Source: Nemertoderma westbladi (Eukaryota; Xenacoelomorpha; Nemertodermatida; Nemertodermatidae). From it: a stretch of DNA of 64,000 nucleotides. The notes beneath the pieces were generated by a model. That model ran no database searches and was not told where the DNA came from. It saw only the letters and a list, made by a program, of their open reading frames with translations. Below, one piece after another: positions 29,871-41,133 of the stretch. Location of the stretch: the NCBI GenBank assembly GCA_032718475.1, contig JAUCBJ010007569.1, positions 1 to 64,000 on the forward strand, in the 5' to 3' direction. Numbering within the stretch: position 1 is the first letter of the stretch; each line of letters begins with the position of its first letter. Made by a program: the position numbers and the translations under genes.

Positions 29871-30400
29871 ATAAAGAATCGCGTTAAAAAGGTAGAAACG
29901 GTGTATTGGAAACGAGATGGTCTAGACATACAAACATGTATCACTAGAGATCTTTCATTATCACTATAAATGACAGCGCGAGTAACTGTGCTATACTTCA
30001 CTTTAACACATTTATATTAACTTATATTTTGTAATATCTAATAATGGACATATAATATTACGTCCATCAATAATAAAAGTATTTCCGGTAAAATATATTA
30101 TAATTTACATAGTAAAAAGTATGGTCTCTGATGTAGTTTACATATATATCATCACGACTTACTAAACATTTCGATTCCATTAATAATTACGATTTGGAAT
30201 CATAAGAGACGTAATTATTGCATTCCGCTAAATAAAAAGATCTAAACAATTATCAATTTATTATTGCTCTATTAGAGTAATAATTTTTTATGAACAGTTT
30301 TCTGGATTTTAAGACGACGTTTTTTGAAGAATTATGAAGTAGTTATGATGATCGATTATATATAATGATAAATATAAATATAAATAATTTGTAATTATTA
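29871..30400. other. AT-rich intron, nothing recognised
   Basis: No ORF, repeat or RNA gene could be supported here. Confidence 0.5.
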
Positions 30401-30404
30401 TTAA

Positions 30405-32010
30405 CCCTATTAGAACCGGGCTAAAAAATGTTGTACAAATACCGGAGGGCGGGTCATATTGACCCCCCCCCCCCCCCCCCCCCCCCCTCTAAAATCTACA
30501 CATTTTTACGAAAACGTCTGATTTCTTGTTTGTACGTAGATATCACTAGTCTGGATCCGAGCGAGAAAAAATCTTTCGATAAAATTTACTGGGGTGGTTA
30601 TATTGCAGCACCAAAATTACAAGTAGTGCACAATTTTCACAAAATTTTAAAGTTGCATTTTCGGCTAATTATTTTTCAATACAGGTTTTCTGGGGCGCAA
30701 AATACATTGGAAAATATTTAGAAATGATATGATTACTATAAATGGCTGTTTAGTCCTCTCTGCGTAGGAAAAAAATGAAAAAAACAAGTAACCAGCACTT
30801 TTCAGTTAGAACACAAAATTATTAATTCACTTATACGATGCTATAAATAAATTAACATTTTCAGGTTTTCTAGGGCGCTGATTCTAATTGAATACATTTC
30901 TAATATGCCAAATCATTGCTACTTGTATTTTTTGGCTTAATTTGGCAAATTTTGGTGCTAGCACCAAATTTCGTACCCATCACCAAAAAGTAAAAGTTTG
31001 CAATGTCCAGTGCTGTTTTCATTGAATCCATCGGATTCAGGACCCCCATAAACCCGTATAACGCAAGAAACAAGATGATACTATCAACTGATCAATTTGC
31101 TTATTTTCAAAAATTTGGTGCTGGCACAAAAATTTTCACCCACCAGCGAAAACTCTTATGAAATTTTAACTGATTCCATTGAATTCAGAACATCCCTCAC
31201 AAACCCGTTTAACGCAAGAAACAAGGTGACACAATCAATTTATATATTTTATGGTTTTCAAAATTTGGTGCTAGGCCTACTGTAGCACCTCATTTTGCAC
31301 CCACTTCCGAAAAATACAAGTTTGAGATGTCTAGTTCGATAATTATATATTCCATTGAATTCAGAACAGCCATAAACCTCTAAAATGCAAGAAATAAATT
31401 GACACAAGCAATTTTATCTATTGAATGGATTTTCAAAATTTCGTGGTAGTACCAAAATTTGCACACAGCACCGAAAAATACAAGTTTGATACGCTTGGTG
31501 CAACTCGTATATATTCCATCGAAACCAGAACCCCAAAAACTCAAATTGCGTAAAAAACGAGTTTCAAACAATCAAATTACAAAATTGACATATTTCAAAA
31601 TTTCCAGTCCTGGCACCAATATTTGGCACCCGCCGTAAAAAACAAGATTGAAATTTCTAAATTAATTTATATGAATTCCATCGAATTGCTAACACCAAAA
31701 AACCGGTGTGAATCAAAAATAGAGATGTTACAAATCATATTTAATGAAATGTAATTTTCAAAAAACGTCTCAAAAAAGTGCCAAAAGTAGGAGGGTTAAA
31801 AATAAATGGTGCTATAACTCGAAAACTACCCAATATTTTTGAAAACGGTTTTCACTACTAGGAAGACAATAGATTTTTAGGAAAAGTCATAAAATGAAAA
31901 AAAAAGTCATAAAATCATATTCCCAACTGCGTTTGTTTCAGAATTATAACAAAAAAACCACGGGGGGGGGGGGGGGGGGGTCATATGACCCCCCCCCGTG
32001 TATATTAGGG
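30405..32010. mobile_element. piggyBac-like non-autonomous element
   Basis: The termini are CCCTATTAG... and ...TATTAGGG, directly flanked by TTAA on both sides (30401-30404 and 32011-32014), the hallmark target duplication of piggyBac. Both ends carry a GGGTCATAT(T)GACCCC motif beside C/G homopolymers (about 30455-30487 and 31962-31997). There is no transposase. The interior (about 30880-31770) is a tandem array of about 170-bp units with AAATTTGGTGC and ACCAAA motifs. It ends 72 bp upstream of SIX exon 3. Confidence 0.75.
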
Positions 32011-32082
32011 TTAAGAGGATAAGTTAATCAAATTTTTCAATTTACAAGTTTACCTATTTTAATTTAATCAATTTAATTTTAG

Positions 32083-32213
32083 AGGAAATTTCCGAGAACT
32101 TTACAGAATCATTGAAACGAACAATTTCTCACTACAAAATCACCAGAAACTCCAAGATATCTGGTTGAAAGCACATTACACCGAGGCGGAAAAAGGGAGA
32201 GGCAGGCCTTTAG
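32083..32213 (+). CDS. SIX1/2: SIX1/2-like homeobox protein, exon 3 (SIX domain, C-terminal half)
   Basis: This exon completes codon 89 and encodes residues 90-132 plus one base of codon 133. It contains the SIX hallmarks [28 protein letters not shown] and GRGRPLG. The acceptor is ATTTTAG at 32076-32082, the donor G/GTTAGT (phase 1). Intron 3 is 21.5 kb and holds the E2 LTR element and a full LINE. It carries a Gly where most family members have Leu before RGRPLG. No disruption is seen. Confidence 0.93.
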
Positions 32214-32261
32214 GTTAGTTGAATATTAATATTATGTTAATTTTTAGAATATTATTCCAAA

Positions 32262-32962
32262 GTTCTCTATCCTTGATAAAATGCTGACAATCCTAAGAGT
32301 TTATGGAAATAAACCAGAAGTAATCATTAAATTGTTACATTGCAAAATAGATGCTCACAGGTACTCTTGCTACTGTACGTAGATGGTGAAACCAAGTTAT
32401 TCTCAATCCTGGTATGTGTACAGCAAGGCGACAAATTTGATTCATAACTTTTCATAATTGTAATGGATTACGCAATTAGGACAGCTAAAACTGATTAAGA
32501 TCTTTGATTCACACTTGAAGATGTTGAAACAGCAGATATCACACACACGGACTTTGCAGATGACATTGCCATAATTCAGTAATTTCTAACACACTAACAG
32601 ATGAAAATCTTCCACTAAACAAATTGGAAATGGGCTGCTAAACATATAAATGTTACCAATCGATGCATGACTTTTTAAATAATGGAAGTCTCCATCAATA
32701 ATAATCAACTAAAGAACGATTACCAGTACCTTGGGTCATTTGATAGAGAGTACAAGAAAATACCTTGAAGTTTGCAAAACAAAGTCATGGGTGGTGGCTC
32801 TATCGAAAGGAACTATCTGGAAATCAGACCATTCCAAAGTTCTTCCGAACATTCGAAGTACTTTTATGTGTGGATGAGGCCTGGTGATGGTGACTGACGA
32901 AATCACATCCGACGAATTGAGATGACTTACACAAGACTACTAAGGGCATTCATATCCTATCA
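32262..32962 (+). pseudogene. Decayed RTE-like LINE fragment
   Basis: The nucleotide sequence follows the 1-1200 copy (CTTATGGAATACCAGAAGTAA-like start, CTTTGCAGATGACATTGCC for the FADD motif, CTACTAAGGGCA near the end) but with many indels and stops. It ends next to the 5' target duplication of E2. LINE sequence does not obviously resume after the E2 3' LTR. Confidence 0.75.
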
Positions 32963-32967
32963 GCATT

Positions 32968-34213
32968 TGTAAAAGCTTTTGTGGGATAACTGATACGTTT
33001 GCCTTTGCTGGCCAGTTCCCCCCCAGGCGCTGGAATACTCTAAAAGGGTTCTCTGACTGTATATATATTCCCTTCGCCCGCAAGGTACCTTTACAGGTGT
33101 TTTAACGGACATAAAAGTAATTCTGCTATATACGTGTTTTAGTGGACATGGTAAGGCAAAAAACCTGTAATGCACCAACTACCTTTCACAGCTTAGCCGT
33201 GATGATTCATATTACGACATCTAACAGCTGGTTGCTGACATGGAAACAGCCATTGGATGTGTGGTTCTTTGTTTGGCTTGAGCCAATCAGAGCGATTTTT
33301 CCTGTCGACGTGTAGCTTTTAGTCGATCAGAAGGAGAGTGTTCAGTCTTACTGTTTTTTCTTGTTACTTTGTTGTTATTGCTGTCTAAGCCAGAAACACC
33401 GGCATTTTAGTAAGAACTATAGTAAACTGCTTGAATTATCGAAAGTATAAACTGTTACCGAACTACTCATTAACTCATCTCACCTTGATACTTTACTTAC
33501 TTAATTTAATTGCATTAATCATATTGTTTGTACTGTTATTTTACCGTCAGTTATTAATTGTACCTATTTGTTGATGGAAATATTGCTATTTGGATAATAC
33601 GGATAAATCACCCAATTCCCAATTTTCTTGATAACACTACAGGTTAGAGAGACCGGCTATACATAACAATTGCGATTTATATTAATGTGGTGTGTATTGA
33701 ATCCAATGTTATTTAGCAGACCCTACGTGAGTCAATTAATGCTCTCTTTATGTGTGATCAAATGTACTGACTGTCGGCAGAATAGTGTGTATGATTGTGA
33801 TTGGTAACAAAGTATTTCCTAAAGAATACGCTTTATACTTCAATCATAAGCAGTATCGTTGCGTTTAGTATAAGTCTTAGTTCTGTTTAAATAGATAAAG
33901 CGCCACGTCCTAAAGGAACTGTTAATATTTCCCGAAAGCCAATAATATCTGTCAGAGATTAATTATTAACGATCTATCGAATAATACATTAGGTATACAC
34001 TGCAACCTTACACTGTAATAATACAATTCAAGCATCCGAATTCAGTCTCCCGGGTGTAGATCCATCGGGTGAATGATCGCGCATGGGCTGACTTCGGCTA
34101 ATGTTTTGCGTATTAGCATAAATTATTGTCGTATGCTAAAGTGGTTTTAATTAACTAAAAGACATATAAATTTTGGCAGGTTAAACTGCTAAAGGTCTTC
34201 AAAAGCGCGAACA
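32968..34213 (+). repeat. E2 5' LTR
   Basis: 1246 bp. A TATATATA motif lies at about 33059-33067, which could serve as promoter. The sequence after the LTR is GTAACAGTTTATAAATC, lacking TGG. A short antisense ORF near its start appears in both LTRs and is considered fortuitous. Confidence 0.93.
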
Positions 34214-36480
34214 GTAACAGTTTATAAATCTTATTGCAGTAGGCAATAAGGTTGCAAGTGTAGGCATTAAATACAGTTTAATACTGTTCTGTCGAACAGT
34301 AACAGTTTACAATCTTATTGCAGTAGGCAATAAGGTTGCAAAATACCGTAGTGATCGGTAAAACTGAACCGGTACTTTGTAGGTCAGTAGGCCTAACTGT
34401 CATCACCGGTACCGGTACTGCTGTACAAGTACATTAGTATTATTCGATTTTGATTGTTGTATACCGGTAGGTCTTGGTACTTAATCGGGGAACGGCCGCC
34501 CTGATTTTTTATTTGAGATTCTACTTATTTCTGTCGGTTTTATTTACTAGTAGGCTAATATTGAGCAGAAGGCGTGTGACCCTGCTCAGATTGTTCAGAT
34601 AATTGTAGGCTGAGCTGCTGTCTGACTGTGGTTGGGTTTGGAGAGATTGCGGCGTGTGTAGAGTTTGTCTGATAAAGTGCCGTTAGTAAGTTGGGGCAGC
34701 CATAAGCGGTAAGGTCAATCCCCTCTTAAAGAATAAGTCGTACTACCGTGTTAGAACGCATACTAACTAACAGTTTCAGAGTCTGCATATACCGTAGTTT
34801 ATTTAGGCTTGATCGTAGTCTGCCAGTGTTTCGGCCTGTGTTTGTTTGTGTGGTCTGTTCAGGTACCGTAATAGTTATTACTCAAATATTTGTAGGCTGG
34901 ATTGTTGTCTAGCTATTTTTGGGTCTGAAGGGATTGCTGCGTGTGTAGAGTTGGTCTGATCAAGTGCCGTTAGTAAGTTGGGGCAGCCATAAGCGGTAAG
35001 GTCAATCCCCTCTTAAAGAGTAAGTCGTACTACCGTGTTAGCACGCATACTAACTAACAGTTTCAGAATCTGCACATACAGTAGTTTGTTTAGGCTTGAT
35101 AGTAGTCAGCCAGCGTTTTGGTTTGTATTAGTTTGAGTATTCTGTACGGGTAGCGTAATATTTATTATTCAGAGTTTATGCGATTATTCGCAACATTCAT
35201 GTCCCCAAGTTTATTCCTACAGTAATTGTGTTTGTTACACATACCGTTATAGTTAAACTAACCCCGGTACTACATCAGGGCTGCTTGGCGTAGGTAAAGA
35301 CTGACGACTTTGTGCTTCGGTCACTCCAGCAGATGCCGTGGTTCTTTTAACTGTTCAAGTATATTTAACTACTGATTATTTGTTATACCGGTACTTGTAC
35401 CTAATTTAGGGTTTAGTGTACAGTGCTATCCGAAGTAATTAGTGTAGGCAGTATATTTGTGTTGTAAAGTGGTTGATAGGCACATTCGTTAGCTCTATTA
35501 GCTTCTGGGTAGGAACAATCCGTGATACATAACGTAGTACCTATAGCGATACGGTTATAGGTCGTCAGGCGGTGGTATTTTCCTATCTGGACAGTACAAT
35601 ATATTTACTACTACTTATTATTTAAATACCGTAGTACCCTGTTCTTTGTAATAACCAGAAATCTAACCCTTTGTTGGACTGGTTGTAGACTTCCTGTAAA
35701 ATTACCCTAAAAAATTCGTACGTCATATTTTGTTGTGTTTTAATTAGAGAATTAATCTCACCCGTATCGTAAGTAATTCGTAGTATTAAGTAACTTAGGT
35801 AAATTAGAATTATCAGTTTTAGTGTCAAATAAATAGCACTTCACTGAGAGGCGTTCAGCTTCTGTGTAGTGACCCCCCAGAAATAATAACATTTATTTCA
35901 AATATTGACAAAAAACCCATATAACGGGTATATAAATATTATAAATCAAATCAAACGATTTAGAAATAGTAGGCCTGTCATACAAAAACTAGGTCTCACT
36001 ATCAGTTGGACTACTGCTTAAATAACAGTAACAAAGTAAGTTAAAGTAACCAAGTAGCCCTAAAATATTCAGAGATTCAAATATTCTAAAATAATTGACA
36101 TACCGGTACTCACTATAGGCTTATTATATTTATCTCTATAAATTTGAGCGGAAATCATACCGGTACTCTGTAATTAATTCTAGTTCATAATTATACTTAC
36201 ATGCTGTAAGTGTAAGCTGTATACCGGTATTCATTATAGGCCTACTATATATATATATATATATTTGTGCTAAAATTATATACCGGTACTCTGTGACAAA
36301 TCTAGTCTGTAATAATACTTATATATTATAAGCATACCGGTATTCTAATATATTGTATATATATCACGTTCCACTGAGTAACGGTACCGGTAATAAATAG
36401 CTAGGCTTGCGGTCATACTGAATTACTAGACTTGCTTTAACTGAAACTATAGTAGTAGACATTCAACTGTATAACTAAAC
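34214..36480 (+). other. E2 5' leader with tandem duplications
   Basis: Noncoding, 2.3 kb. The LTR-leader junction (CGAACAGTAACAG through AAGGTTGCA) is duplicated about 86 bp downstream (34292). A 287-bp segment is tandemly duplicated (GCCGTTAGTAAGTTGGGGCA at about 34679 and 34966). The TACCGGTA word is frequent from 36100 on. Parts match the E3 leader. The ATG of the Gag ORF is at 36481. Confidence 0.7.
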
Positions 36481-39400
36481 ATGTCTGACACTCAGCAAAA
36501 CCTGTCGGACAGTCTGATCGAGACCACTATCTGTGATTCAGATAGGAGTGTGGAGCGAATAAGAGAGAAGTTCGGCTCACCTCCTACTGTAAAAAAGGTC
36601 ATCCCTCCAGTAGTATCAGACCCTAGGCTAGTCCACCATAGGTCCATCATAGGCACTCGGGCACAGGTAAAACGGGACCAAGAGGCAGCTGTCCTATCGC
36701 AGCAACATCTTGGTCAAGAACCTACTTCCCAGAGACCAGATAGCTCCAGCAGTTCGGATACTGTAGAGTTGACTCCCGAACATGGAGTGCAGATGGCTGA
36801 TACAGTCTACTCGGACCCCCTTCTTACTCTTCCTGCTGCAGTGCTAACTACTATACTCATTGCGGTGGAGGAACATCAAGCCGACTGGGCGAAGAATAAG
36901 CAAGCGACCCAAGATAATTACGCGGGATACGCCAGGGAAGAATTGATATCTATTGTTGAATCACAATGGAACTTTCCCGGACTCGGACTCCCGTTGGACC
37001 TGTCCGAGGCTACTTGGGAAGATATACACAGGATGGGAGTGGCTCAAGATACAATGGATCCAGCTGTTTGGAAGAGGTCGGCAGCAGGATATGTGCAGGG
37101 ATTCTTCGGATCCTTGGAGCGATTGGAAGAACAACTGTTTCGACAACCTCACGGACCTCAAGAGCAGGAAGAACTGCTATATCAAATACGCGAAAGAACC
37201 CTACGCATTCGACTAATCCTCTCAGCCTTTGAGGAAACTTCCAAAAGAAGACAGGACACGTCGCTGCAGGTTGCTGTCAAAACTTGGCTACATCGAGTAG
37301 ATCTCAAAGTACAGGAAACAGCCCAGTGGAAATCCCAGCTGGCTGAGAGATCAACCTATGAGGAACCAACTGATGTCACCGAACCAACTGATGTCACCCT
37401 TGCTCAAGAGGAAAGCGAAGAGGCCGCCGAGAAACCGCGAACTAGAGACGCTATCGACATTTATTTGTCCGACTATCAGCGATTCCTAGGAGACGAAGAG
37501 TTGAGGAGACGGCTACATGGACTTTCCCCTAATAGTGAAGGAACCAAGCTTATATTGGACGCGATCGATACCGAAATGTTAGCTGCAAACCAAGCTGAAT
37601 GTGATGAAAAACTCCGTCTCACTAGAGTCCGAGAAGAACAAATAAAGAAAAGAAGGATAGAGGAACAAAAGGCGGCGGCTATGGCGGCGGCTACGGCAGA
37701 AGCAGAAGCCGAAAGAAAGGCAGTGGCGGCAGAAGCAGCAGCAGAAAGAAAGGCAGTGGCGGCAGAAGCAGCAGCAGAAAGAAAGACAGCAGCGGCAGAA
37801 GTAGAAGCAGAAAGAAAGGTGGCAAAGGCAGTGAGAGAAGCAGAAAGGAGAGCATCTGAGCAGACTACCCAACTGGAGTTGGAGAATCTGCAAGAGACAC
37901 AAGACAGTATAACTAAACAGTTTACTGCTAATCAAATGCAGATGATGAGAAAATCTACCCCCAAACGCCAGGGGTACACATCATCGGAGGAAGGCGATAC
38001 TACCGACCCTGAAGGCGGAGGAGATAGATCTCATCTAAGTAGGCGTAGAAAAACATATTACCGTCGTAAATTGCCTGATTTGCCCCCAGCTGTTAAAAGA
38101 CAGCTAACTAGCACAGATTTAGGTAGTGCAGAACCTATAGAACAATTTATCCAGGTCAAAAGACTCCCTACTATAGTCGATGAACCTGAAATAATTAGGC
38201 CTGTAATTCCCAAAGTCACTTCTATGCTAGAGACCCCTACACTTCCAGAGCTTAACTCTAAATTCCCTTTACATAGCACTACACTGCCTGTACCCGGTGG
38301 AACAGTCCATGCAAATACACCTGTACAGATAGCAGAGAGAGAAATCAATAATTTGTCTCCCGTCGTCCCGCGTCAGCCCGCTACTATGTTGGCGACTCCC
38401 GCTTCGGCGGTTGAGTGGGTGGAAGAGGGACGGCGGGGGATGAATCTCCTGCTAGGACAGATGCAGGAGACTGTCCACCAACTTAAGGGAACAGTGAGGG
38501 AAGGTAGAGCAGAGTTGCGAGAAGTGCAGCAAAGTATCGCGCTAGAACGCGACAAATTAGTCAATATACAAAAAGGCATACCAATGCCCCCTGTAACATT
38601 GTGTCAACCCGTTAGGTCTGAAGTATTACATGCGCAAGGTGTTGAGCCTACACGTATCTATACTGCTAGTGAAGTTGAAACTCCTATAGCAAACCCTATT
38701 AAGGGTGATGATAGACCTGTTATCAATGATATTCCCTATAGACCTGATAATGATCCGAGAAATTTGTATACCGATAATTCGATATTAAATAACACGATGG
38801 CCCAAGAAAGCTTTACGCGTCAGATGGCTAGAACAGAAGCCCGCCAAGCGGTCAAAGTGGGAGAGATCGTCAAATTCAATGGGGATGAGATGAAATGGTT
38901 ACCTTTCAACGAATATTACAAAGATAGCATACAGAACTCTGTACTATCTAACGGAGAGAAACTTAGATTCCTCATCAAGTGCTTGGAAGGACCTCCCAAG
39001 TTAATGGCGTTAAAGTTTATTGGACATCCAGATGGATTAAGACAAGTTTGGGATACATTAAACATCAGGTATGGTAACAAGGATAACATAGCTAAGTATT
39101 TGTATGCAAAATTAGTAGCCCCTCGACACTTCCTTAGTAGTGGGATTATAGAGTTTTCCGATGAAATTCAAGAGATCTGTAGACAACTGGACTGGTTAGG
39201 TAAGTCGCACGAATACCAGAGTTCCATGGTTATTGGAGCCGTAGTCTCTACTTTACCAAAGGGTGGAGTATGTACACGCTGGGACAAGAAAGTGTTGTAC
39301 ATGAATGAACAACAACGACGAAGTCCTACCATGGCTGATCTCATGTCTTTCTTAGATAGTGAAGTAAAATTACAACTCATAAGGCAGGCCAGAGAGAAAA

Positions 39401-41133
39401 CATCGGAAAATAAGGTAAGTGAGAAACCCGATTCTAGGAGAAGGATAATACCAGTGTGTTATACTGACGACGGCGAAAGCCAAGCTTCTCAAGAAGAGGA
39501 CAGCGGGAAAGACACAGCAAAATCTTACTATGACAACAAGACCTACAAAGACGTAAGTAAATACAAGTCTCGAACCAGTGACAGGAGAGAACAGGTAACA
39601 ACAACTCCTCCTACGTCTCCTAAGAGAATTCACGGAAGAAAGCCCGAAGAAAGAACGAGAGTGCATAACGTTACCCAAGGTAAGGTGAGTAACATCAAAC
39701 CAAAATGTGCGCTGTGCGACGGGCCTCACCGTTTGAGTGCGTGTGCTGAATTTCTAAAGAAATCCCCTGTAGACAGACGTACAGTCCTGTGGAATAAGCG
39801 GTTATGCTATAATTGCCTCAGATCAGGACACCAACGGCGAACCTGTTACTCCGACGCAAAGTGTGCAAAGTGTGGCGCGAAACATCACATTTTGTTACAC
39901 AGTGAGTTCGAACGAGACAACCCGAGTCAGGTAAGTGAGCCCGAACTACATGTCCAATTCAGTGATGTGAACGACACTGACCAAGGTTCTGAGTGGGAAG
40001 GATTCTATACAGACGAATTCTCCGATGCCAACGAATCCTGTTATCTAATAAATACCACAGTGTATCGAGCACTTACGGATGAAAAGGACACTGACGAGTT
40101 TACTCCAACTCCTTTTGACAAACAACCATCTTGGAAAGTTCCAACTTCCAACATAGGAATAAGAGAATTTCCTGTAGTGCAAGTTCGAGTTCATGGTCCC
40201 AACAAGAGTTACATAGTGAACGCCCTACTTGACTCCGGCAGCACAGGAACATTCATCGATCAAGAACTAGCCGAAGATATCTTTGCTGGACAACCCAAGT
40301 TCCGGACTAAATTGAATATGTCAGGAATTATGCAGGTTTGGAAATCTACCCTAACGGCAGATTACTATGTAGGTGTGTTGTCCACCCCCCAGGATAAGTT
40401 AGGAACACAAGGTATAAGGTCAGTAAAAATGGTGGCTATAAAGAACTTTGCTACTACTCAAGCAGAACCTTATAACTGGGACGAGGACGAGTGCATCCAA
40501 CATCTTGAGATACCTCGATTCCAAACCGATTATCCTGGAGTGCAAATACTTATCGGCCAAAACGCGCATGAGGCGCTCGAGCCATTAGAGAAACGGCCTG
40601 CTCAACCACAGCCACTACAAACCTATGCGGTAAGAACTAGAGTAGGTTGGTACTTCACTGGCCCTTCCCGTAGAACTCTCAAAGAGAGATTACCTCAACA
40701 ACAGGTATACCAAGTAAAGGGGGAAGTGGAGAGCAGTGATGTGGACGACCCAACTGAGGGAACACCATACTCCTCAGATAATGACGATATTAACTCCAAT
40801 GTAGATCAATGGAGACATTGCCTTGGGACGATTAATCCAGCCGACATCGCTTCCAGAGGAGCAACTCCTCAAGAACTGATAGATACTCCAGGCTGGTTAG
40901 GTGGATCCGACTTCTTAAGTAAAGAAGAAGAAGAATGGCCTCCTCATCTTACCACGGCGGAGAGTAGACAGGCCAAGGGAGCGGAGAAACTAACACAACC
41001 ACTCAATCGCCCAGCTAGTCGTTTATGTTTACTGGAAAGAGACCGAAAACTGTCCGGAAACTATGGAAGGCAAGATACTCTTCCTACGACCACTTCCCTA
41101 ATCCGACAAATATCTAGGGACTCCATAACGTAA
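36481..41133 (+). CDS. gag-pro: E2 Gag-protease polyprotein fused to an RNase H-end fragment
   Basis: 1550 codons, uninterrupted. Residues 1-370 are a unique N-terminal region. About 374-474 is an Ala/Glu/Arg coiled coil with repeated KAVAAEAAAER units. The Gag core starts near 773 (VKFNGDEMKWLPFNEYYKD). Zinc knuckles lie at about 1075-1140 (including CYNCLRSGHQRRTC and CAKCGAKHH). The protease active site DSGSTGTF has Asp at 1251, followed by QILIGQNAHEAL and RVGWYFTGPS. From about residue 1441 the sequence jumps to TINPADIASRGATPQEL and EEEEWPPHL, the end of the BEL/Pao RNase H region, so about 550-600 codons of RT-RNase H were removed in frame. No integrase follows. The long N-terminal extension parallels E1. 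Confidence 0.92.
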   Translation: MSDTQQNLSDSLIETTICDSDRSVERIREKFGSPPTVKKVIPPVVSDPRLVHHRSIIGTRAQVKRDQEAAVLSQQHLGQEPTSQRPDSSSSSDTVELTPEHGVQMADTVYSDPLLTLPAAVLTTILIAVEEHQADWAKNKQATQDNYAGYAREELISIVESQWNFPGLGLPLDLSEATWEDIHRMGVAQDTMDPAVWKRSAAGYVQGFFGSLERLEEQLFRQPHGPQEQEELLYQIRERTLRIRLILSAFEETSKRRQDTSLQVAVKTWLHRVDLKVQETAQWKSQLAERSTYEEPTDVTEPTDVTLAQEESEEAAEKPRTRDAIDIYLSDYQRFLGDEELRRRLHGLSPNSEGTKLILDAIDTEMLAANQAECDEKLRLTRVREEQIKKRRIEEQKAAAMAAATAEAEAERKAVAAEAAAERKAVAAEAAAERKTAAAEVEAERKVAKAVREAERRASEQTTQLELENLQETQDSITKQFTANQMQMMRKSTPKRQGYTSSEEGDTTDPEGGGDRSHLSRRRKTYYRRKLPDLPPAVKRQLTSTDLGSAEPIEQFIQVKRLPTIVDEPEIIRPVIPKVTSMLETPTLPELNSKFPLHSTTLPVPGGTVHANTPVQIAEREINNLSPVVPRQPATMLATPASAVEWVEEGRRGMNLLLGQMQETVHQLKGTVREGRAELREVQQSIALERDKLVNIQKGIPMPPVTLCQPVRSEVLHAQGVEPTRIYTASEVETPIANPIKGDDRPVINDIPYRPDNDPRNLYTDNSILNNTMAQESFTRQMARTEARQAVKVGEIVKFNGDEMKWLPFNEYYKDSIQNSVLSNGEKLRFLIKCLEGPPKLMALKFIGHPDGLRQVWDTLNIRYGNKDNIAKYLYAKLVAPRHFLSSGIIEFSDEIQEICRQLDWLGKSHEYQSSMVIGAVVSTLPKGGVCTRWDKKVLYMNEQQRRSPTMADLMSFLDSEVKLQLIRQAREKTSENKVSEKPDSRRRIIPVCYTDDGESQASQEEDSGKDTAKSYYDNKTYKDVSKYKSRTSDRREQVTTTPPTSPKRIHGRKPEERTRVHNVTQGKVSNIKPKCALCDGPHRLSACAEFLKKSPVDRRTVLWNKRLCYNCLRSGHQRRTCYSDAKCAKCGAKHHILLHSEFERDNPSQVSEPELHVQFSDVNDTDQGSEWEGFYTDEFSDANESCYLINTTVYRALTDEKDTDEFTPTPFDKQPSWKVPTSNIGIREFPVVQVRVHGPNKSYIVNALLDSGSTGTFIDQELAEDIFAGQPKFRTKLNMSGIMQVWKSTLTADYYVGVLSTPQDKLGTQGIRSVKMVAIKNFATTQAEPYNWDEDECIQHLEIPRFQTDYPGVQILIGQNAHEALEPLEKRPAQPQPLQTYAVRTRVGWYFTGPSRRTLKERLPQQQVYQVKGEVESSDVDDPTEGTPYSSDNDDINSNVDQWRHCLGTINPADIASRGATPQELIDTPGWLGGSDFLSKEEEEWPPHLTTAESRQAKGAEKLTQPLNRPASRLCLLERDRKLSGNYGRQDTLPTTTSLIRQISRDSIT

